DNA of 64,000 nt from Bradyrhizobium huanghuaihaiense. GTDB lineage: Bacteria; Pseudomonadota; Alphaproteobacteria; Rhizobiales; Xanthobacteraceae. Location: assembly GCF_007830635.1 (NCBI RefSeq), contig NZ_VLLA01000004.1, positions 62,001 through 126,000 on the forward strand. Reading direction: 5' to 3'. Positions 62,145-64,000 of the stretch are shown piece after piece. The translations under genes were made by a program, and so were the position numbers. Position 1 is the first letter of the stretch. The number at the start of each line of letters is the position of its first letter. Under the pieces are notes generated by a model. The model was given only the letters and a program-made list of their open reading frames with translations, had not been told where the DNA came from and did no database searches.

Positions 62145-63725
62145 CTACGGAGCGAACTCCCAGTATTTGGGCGGCGGCGGGTTGGCCGGTACCGGTATGA
62201 TCTGCCGAAGCCGCTTGTTTGGTGGCCGTACACCATCGAGCAGCAATCCCATGTCATCGATCAATGACCTGTTGGTGGCGAACGTGTCATGGTTCAGTCC
62301 AAACAACTCGTCGCCCATTCTGGTGACGTCGATTGAATCAATTCCCGGCAACGTTAGCGGCTTACCATACACATATCCCGCTCGCGGCACGTTTCTTGCC
62401 GCCTTCATAGATGCCAGAAGTGTCTTGTCTGAAGCCGATGCATACAACGTCACACCAGTGAGCAGCCCCTGAACGCCTGGAACGAACCGCATAAACTGGT
62501 CCTTATCGACGTCCGGCGCGGCCAGAATCCATTCACCGAACTTCTTACTGTCCTGAGAGGACGCTTGGCCTCGAAGCGCATTCAGCACAAGATAGTTGCC
62601 CATACTGTGGGCCACAATATTTACCCGCCTTATCCCAAGCTCATCACGAAGCAATCGGAGAAGCTCTAGAAAGCTATCGCTGTCAGTCAGGGCGCTATCT
62701 CGATCGTAGAGATAAGACCGCGCCAAATCGAGCGGGTTTCTCGCGTTACCCCAAGAAGGCCACGAGTACAAAACAGGCAAGCCCTTGTACTGGAGATCCC
62801 AGAAGACCTGAGCGGCTCTATATACGGCATCGTCAAAAGTGTTGTTGAAGCCGTGTACAAACACGAGCGCTTCGGTAGTGCGCGCCGCCTTAGCCGTATC
62901 AGACCACGTAGGCTTTCCGATAACGCCTTGCCTAGAAATTACAAAGTGCTTTCCAGGATCGAGTTTCTCTTCATAAGTTCCGATGAGTGCCTCGCGGATT
63001 TTCGGGACCCGTACGTTCCCCATCTTGTGGTCGTCCGGAATCCTAACACGAAGACCGCCGAATGTGATGGTTGTGCCTCGCTTTTCGCTAAACGACTTCT
63101 GCTCACGTGCTCTCGTCGTCGCAAACAAAAAGTCGATCGTGCGCGGATCAGGATCTGGGCCTGTCGCTAACGCGGCACCTGCACTAACCATTGGCTCTTC
63201 CCGCAGATTACTCCCAAATGCGAGATTTGGTCGGTTACTTTCGAAGATTCGAAAGTCGATTCGGAAAGCGAAGGCGTCTATCAGGCCGACCTCCGTATTG
63301 TAGCCGATGAGATAATAGCTCCGTTGGCCTCCAGCGGCGACAACTGCGCCCGGATCACCGCGCAGCAGGTCATGAGTCAGCTCTACTTCAAAAAAGTACC
63401 TTGGTTTCACGTACCCGCTGGCAATGACTGAGGCTTTTCGGGGCAAGGACAAGTCTTGGACTTGTTCGGAAAGCTTGTCGCCATTCACCGACAGATGCTC
63501 GAATATCTTTGACTCAAGAACCGGCCTGAAAGCAGTTAAGTCATTGGATCCAAAGGCCAAGAAGATATCCGTTGCAACCTGCACAGGATCTGCTGCACCC
63601 AAGTCGGGACTTTGACTTCCTTGGGTCGCAAGGGCCAGAGGCGCGGGCGCCTGCGGCCATGCCGGTGAACACACGAGGTAAAAAAAACTCAATACGGCTA
63701 AAACCGGAATACGGCACTTGATCAT
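62145..63725 (-). CDS. Exported alpha/beta hydrolase of the DUF900 family
   Basis: 526 residues. Signal peptide in residues 1-25. The hydrolase domain is in the C-terminal half: 'TEALVFVHGFNNTFDDAVYR' (oxyanion strand), nucleophile S374 in 'NIVAHSMGNYLVLNAL', then 'WILAAPDVDKDQF' (acid) and His in 'LFGLNHDTFAT'. The N-terminal 200 residues are a separate domain. Substrate unknown; DUF900 hydrolases are esterase/lipase-like. First gene of a two-gene operon with the ClpP-like gene. Confidence 0.85.
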   Translation of the reverse strand: MIKCRIPVLAVLSFFYLVCSPAWPQAPAPLALATQGSQSPDLGAADPVQVATDIFLAFGSNDLTAFRPVLESKIFEHLSVNGDKLSEQVQDLSLPRKASVIASGYVKPRYFFEVELTHDLLRGDPGAVVAAGGQRSYYLIGYNTEVGLIDAFAFRIDFRIFESNRPNLAFGSNLREEPMVSAGAALATGPDPDPRTIDFLFATTRAREQKSFSEKRGTTITFGGLRVRIPDDHKMGNVRVPKIREALIGTYEEKLDPGKHFVISRQGVIGKPTWSDTAKAARTTEALVFVHGFNNTFDDAVYRAAQVFWDLQYKGLPVLYSWPSWGNARNPLDLARSYLYDRDSALTDSDSFLELLRLLRDELGIRRVNIVAHSMGNYLVLNALRGQASSQDSKKFGEWILAAPDVDKDQFMRFVPGVQGLLTGVTLYASASDKTLLASMKAARNVPRAGYVYGKPLTLPGIDSIDVTRMGDELFGLNHDTFATNRSLIDDMGLLLDGVRPPNKRLRQIIPVPANPPPPKYWEFAP

Positions 63726-63844
63726 GATGGCCTCGAAGCGATTTTTGAGAGACCCGGAATTCCCGGACGATCAATGCGAGTGAGGCCAATTTTGCTCTAT
63801 GGGAGACCGGTTGTATATCTCTCTATAAACAATCTTTTTCCTGG

Positions 63845-64000
63845 CTATATCTCTCCCAAGCGTTTTCTGCGATTGCGAGATGTTCCTTGCGGACGGCACT
63901 CGGCCCCGCATCCCGCCTTCGGCGCCGCTATACTGTTGCTCCTCTCCAGCAGCTCGAGGGTGAGCACGTCCGCCCCGGTACTCCCCACGTCATTGTAGCC
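63845..64000 (-). CDS. Possible C-terminal end of a gene running off the window
   Basis: The minus strand is open from the window edge to a TAG at 63845-63847, giving 51 residues beginning 'GYNDVGSTGADVLTLELLER' and ending in a basic 'SRNRRKRLGEI'. Composition is protein-like but there is no domain evidence, so it may be chance. The remaining 119 bases up to the DUF900 start at 63725 contain only AT-rich sequence that may hold that gene's promoter. Confidence 0.25.
   Translation of the reverse strand, partial: GYNDVGSTGADVLTLELLERSNSIAAPKAGCGAECRPQGTSRNRRKRLGEI

Noticed and set aside
63774..63998. 74-codon plus-strand frame at the right end
   Set aside because: Composition is irregular and it overlaps a competing minus-strand frame; neither has strong support.

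Overview
The window is a high-GC chromosomal segment of an alphaproteobacterium, almost certainly Bradyrhizobium or a close relative in the Nitrobacteraceae. The evidence is the roughly 999-residue PutA without a ribbon-helix-helix domain beside a divergent Lrp-type regulator, a SorAB-type sulfite dehydrogenase, DUF3551, DUF2927 and DUF1688 genes, and several families of long intergenic inverted repeats typical of that group. Taxonomy is inferred from gene content; no database was searched.

Positions 1-49 kb read as ordinary core or metabolic chromosome. From the left they hold a membrane protein running in from outside the window, a secreted mono-haem protein, a GST and a CoA-transferase, then proline catabolism (putA with its Lrp regulator), a cold-shock protein, and a periplasmic sulfite dehydrogenase with its cytochrome. 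Next are a haem-anchored ferredoxin-adenylate cyclase, a GT39-like glycosyltransferase, the ycjX-ycjF pair, a haemolysin III protein and two SDRs, one divergent from a MarR regulator across a perfect 29-bp palindrome. A catabolic block follows at 21-27 kb: a benzoylformate decarboxylase-like enzyme, a hotdog dehydratase, a CoA-transferase, an acyl-CoA dehydrogenase and a divergent LysR regulator. Two tandem CYP153-like P450s, a DUF898 protein with an M48 protease, and a compact uracil-catabolism (URC) cluster of upp, URC4 and URC1 come next. A PLP-enzyme / YheO-like regulator / D-threonine-aldolase-like operon follows, then an L,D-transpeptidase, a second TPP enzyme, an animal-type haem peroxidase and several small secreted or hypothetical proteins.

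From about 49.3 kb the character changes. Two directly repeated tRNA-Val(CAC) 3'-end remnants (about 49,333 and 54,166) bracket a four-GAF histidine kinase, its response regulator and a tandem universal stress protein. A tyrosine integrase and an excisionase-like HTH gene lie to the right. After them come a degenerate initiator-tRNA-like remnant and a second integrase broken by a frameshift and a stop. This is a mobile-element landing zone with nested or decayed insertions.

Directly behind the dead integrase is a tightly coupled three-gene operon (57,934-60,941). It encodes a PD-(D/E)XK nuclease-like effector, a 79-residue middle component and a coiled-coil DUF2326-type ABC ATPase. I read it as an ABC-three-component (ABC-3C) conflict/defence system, and it is the most notable find in the window. 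A convergent pair of exported proteins (a ClpP-like fold and a DUF900 alpha/beta hydrolase) with visibly lower GC ends the window and probably belongs to the same acquired region.
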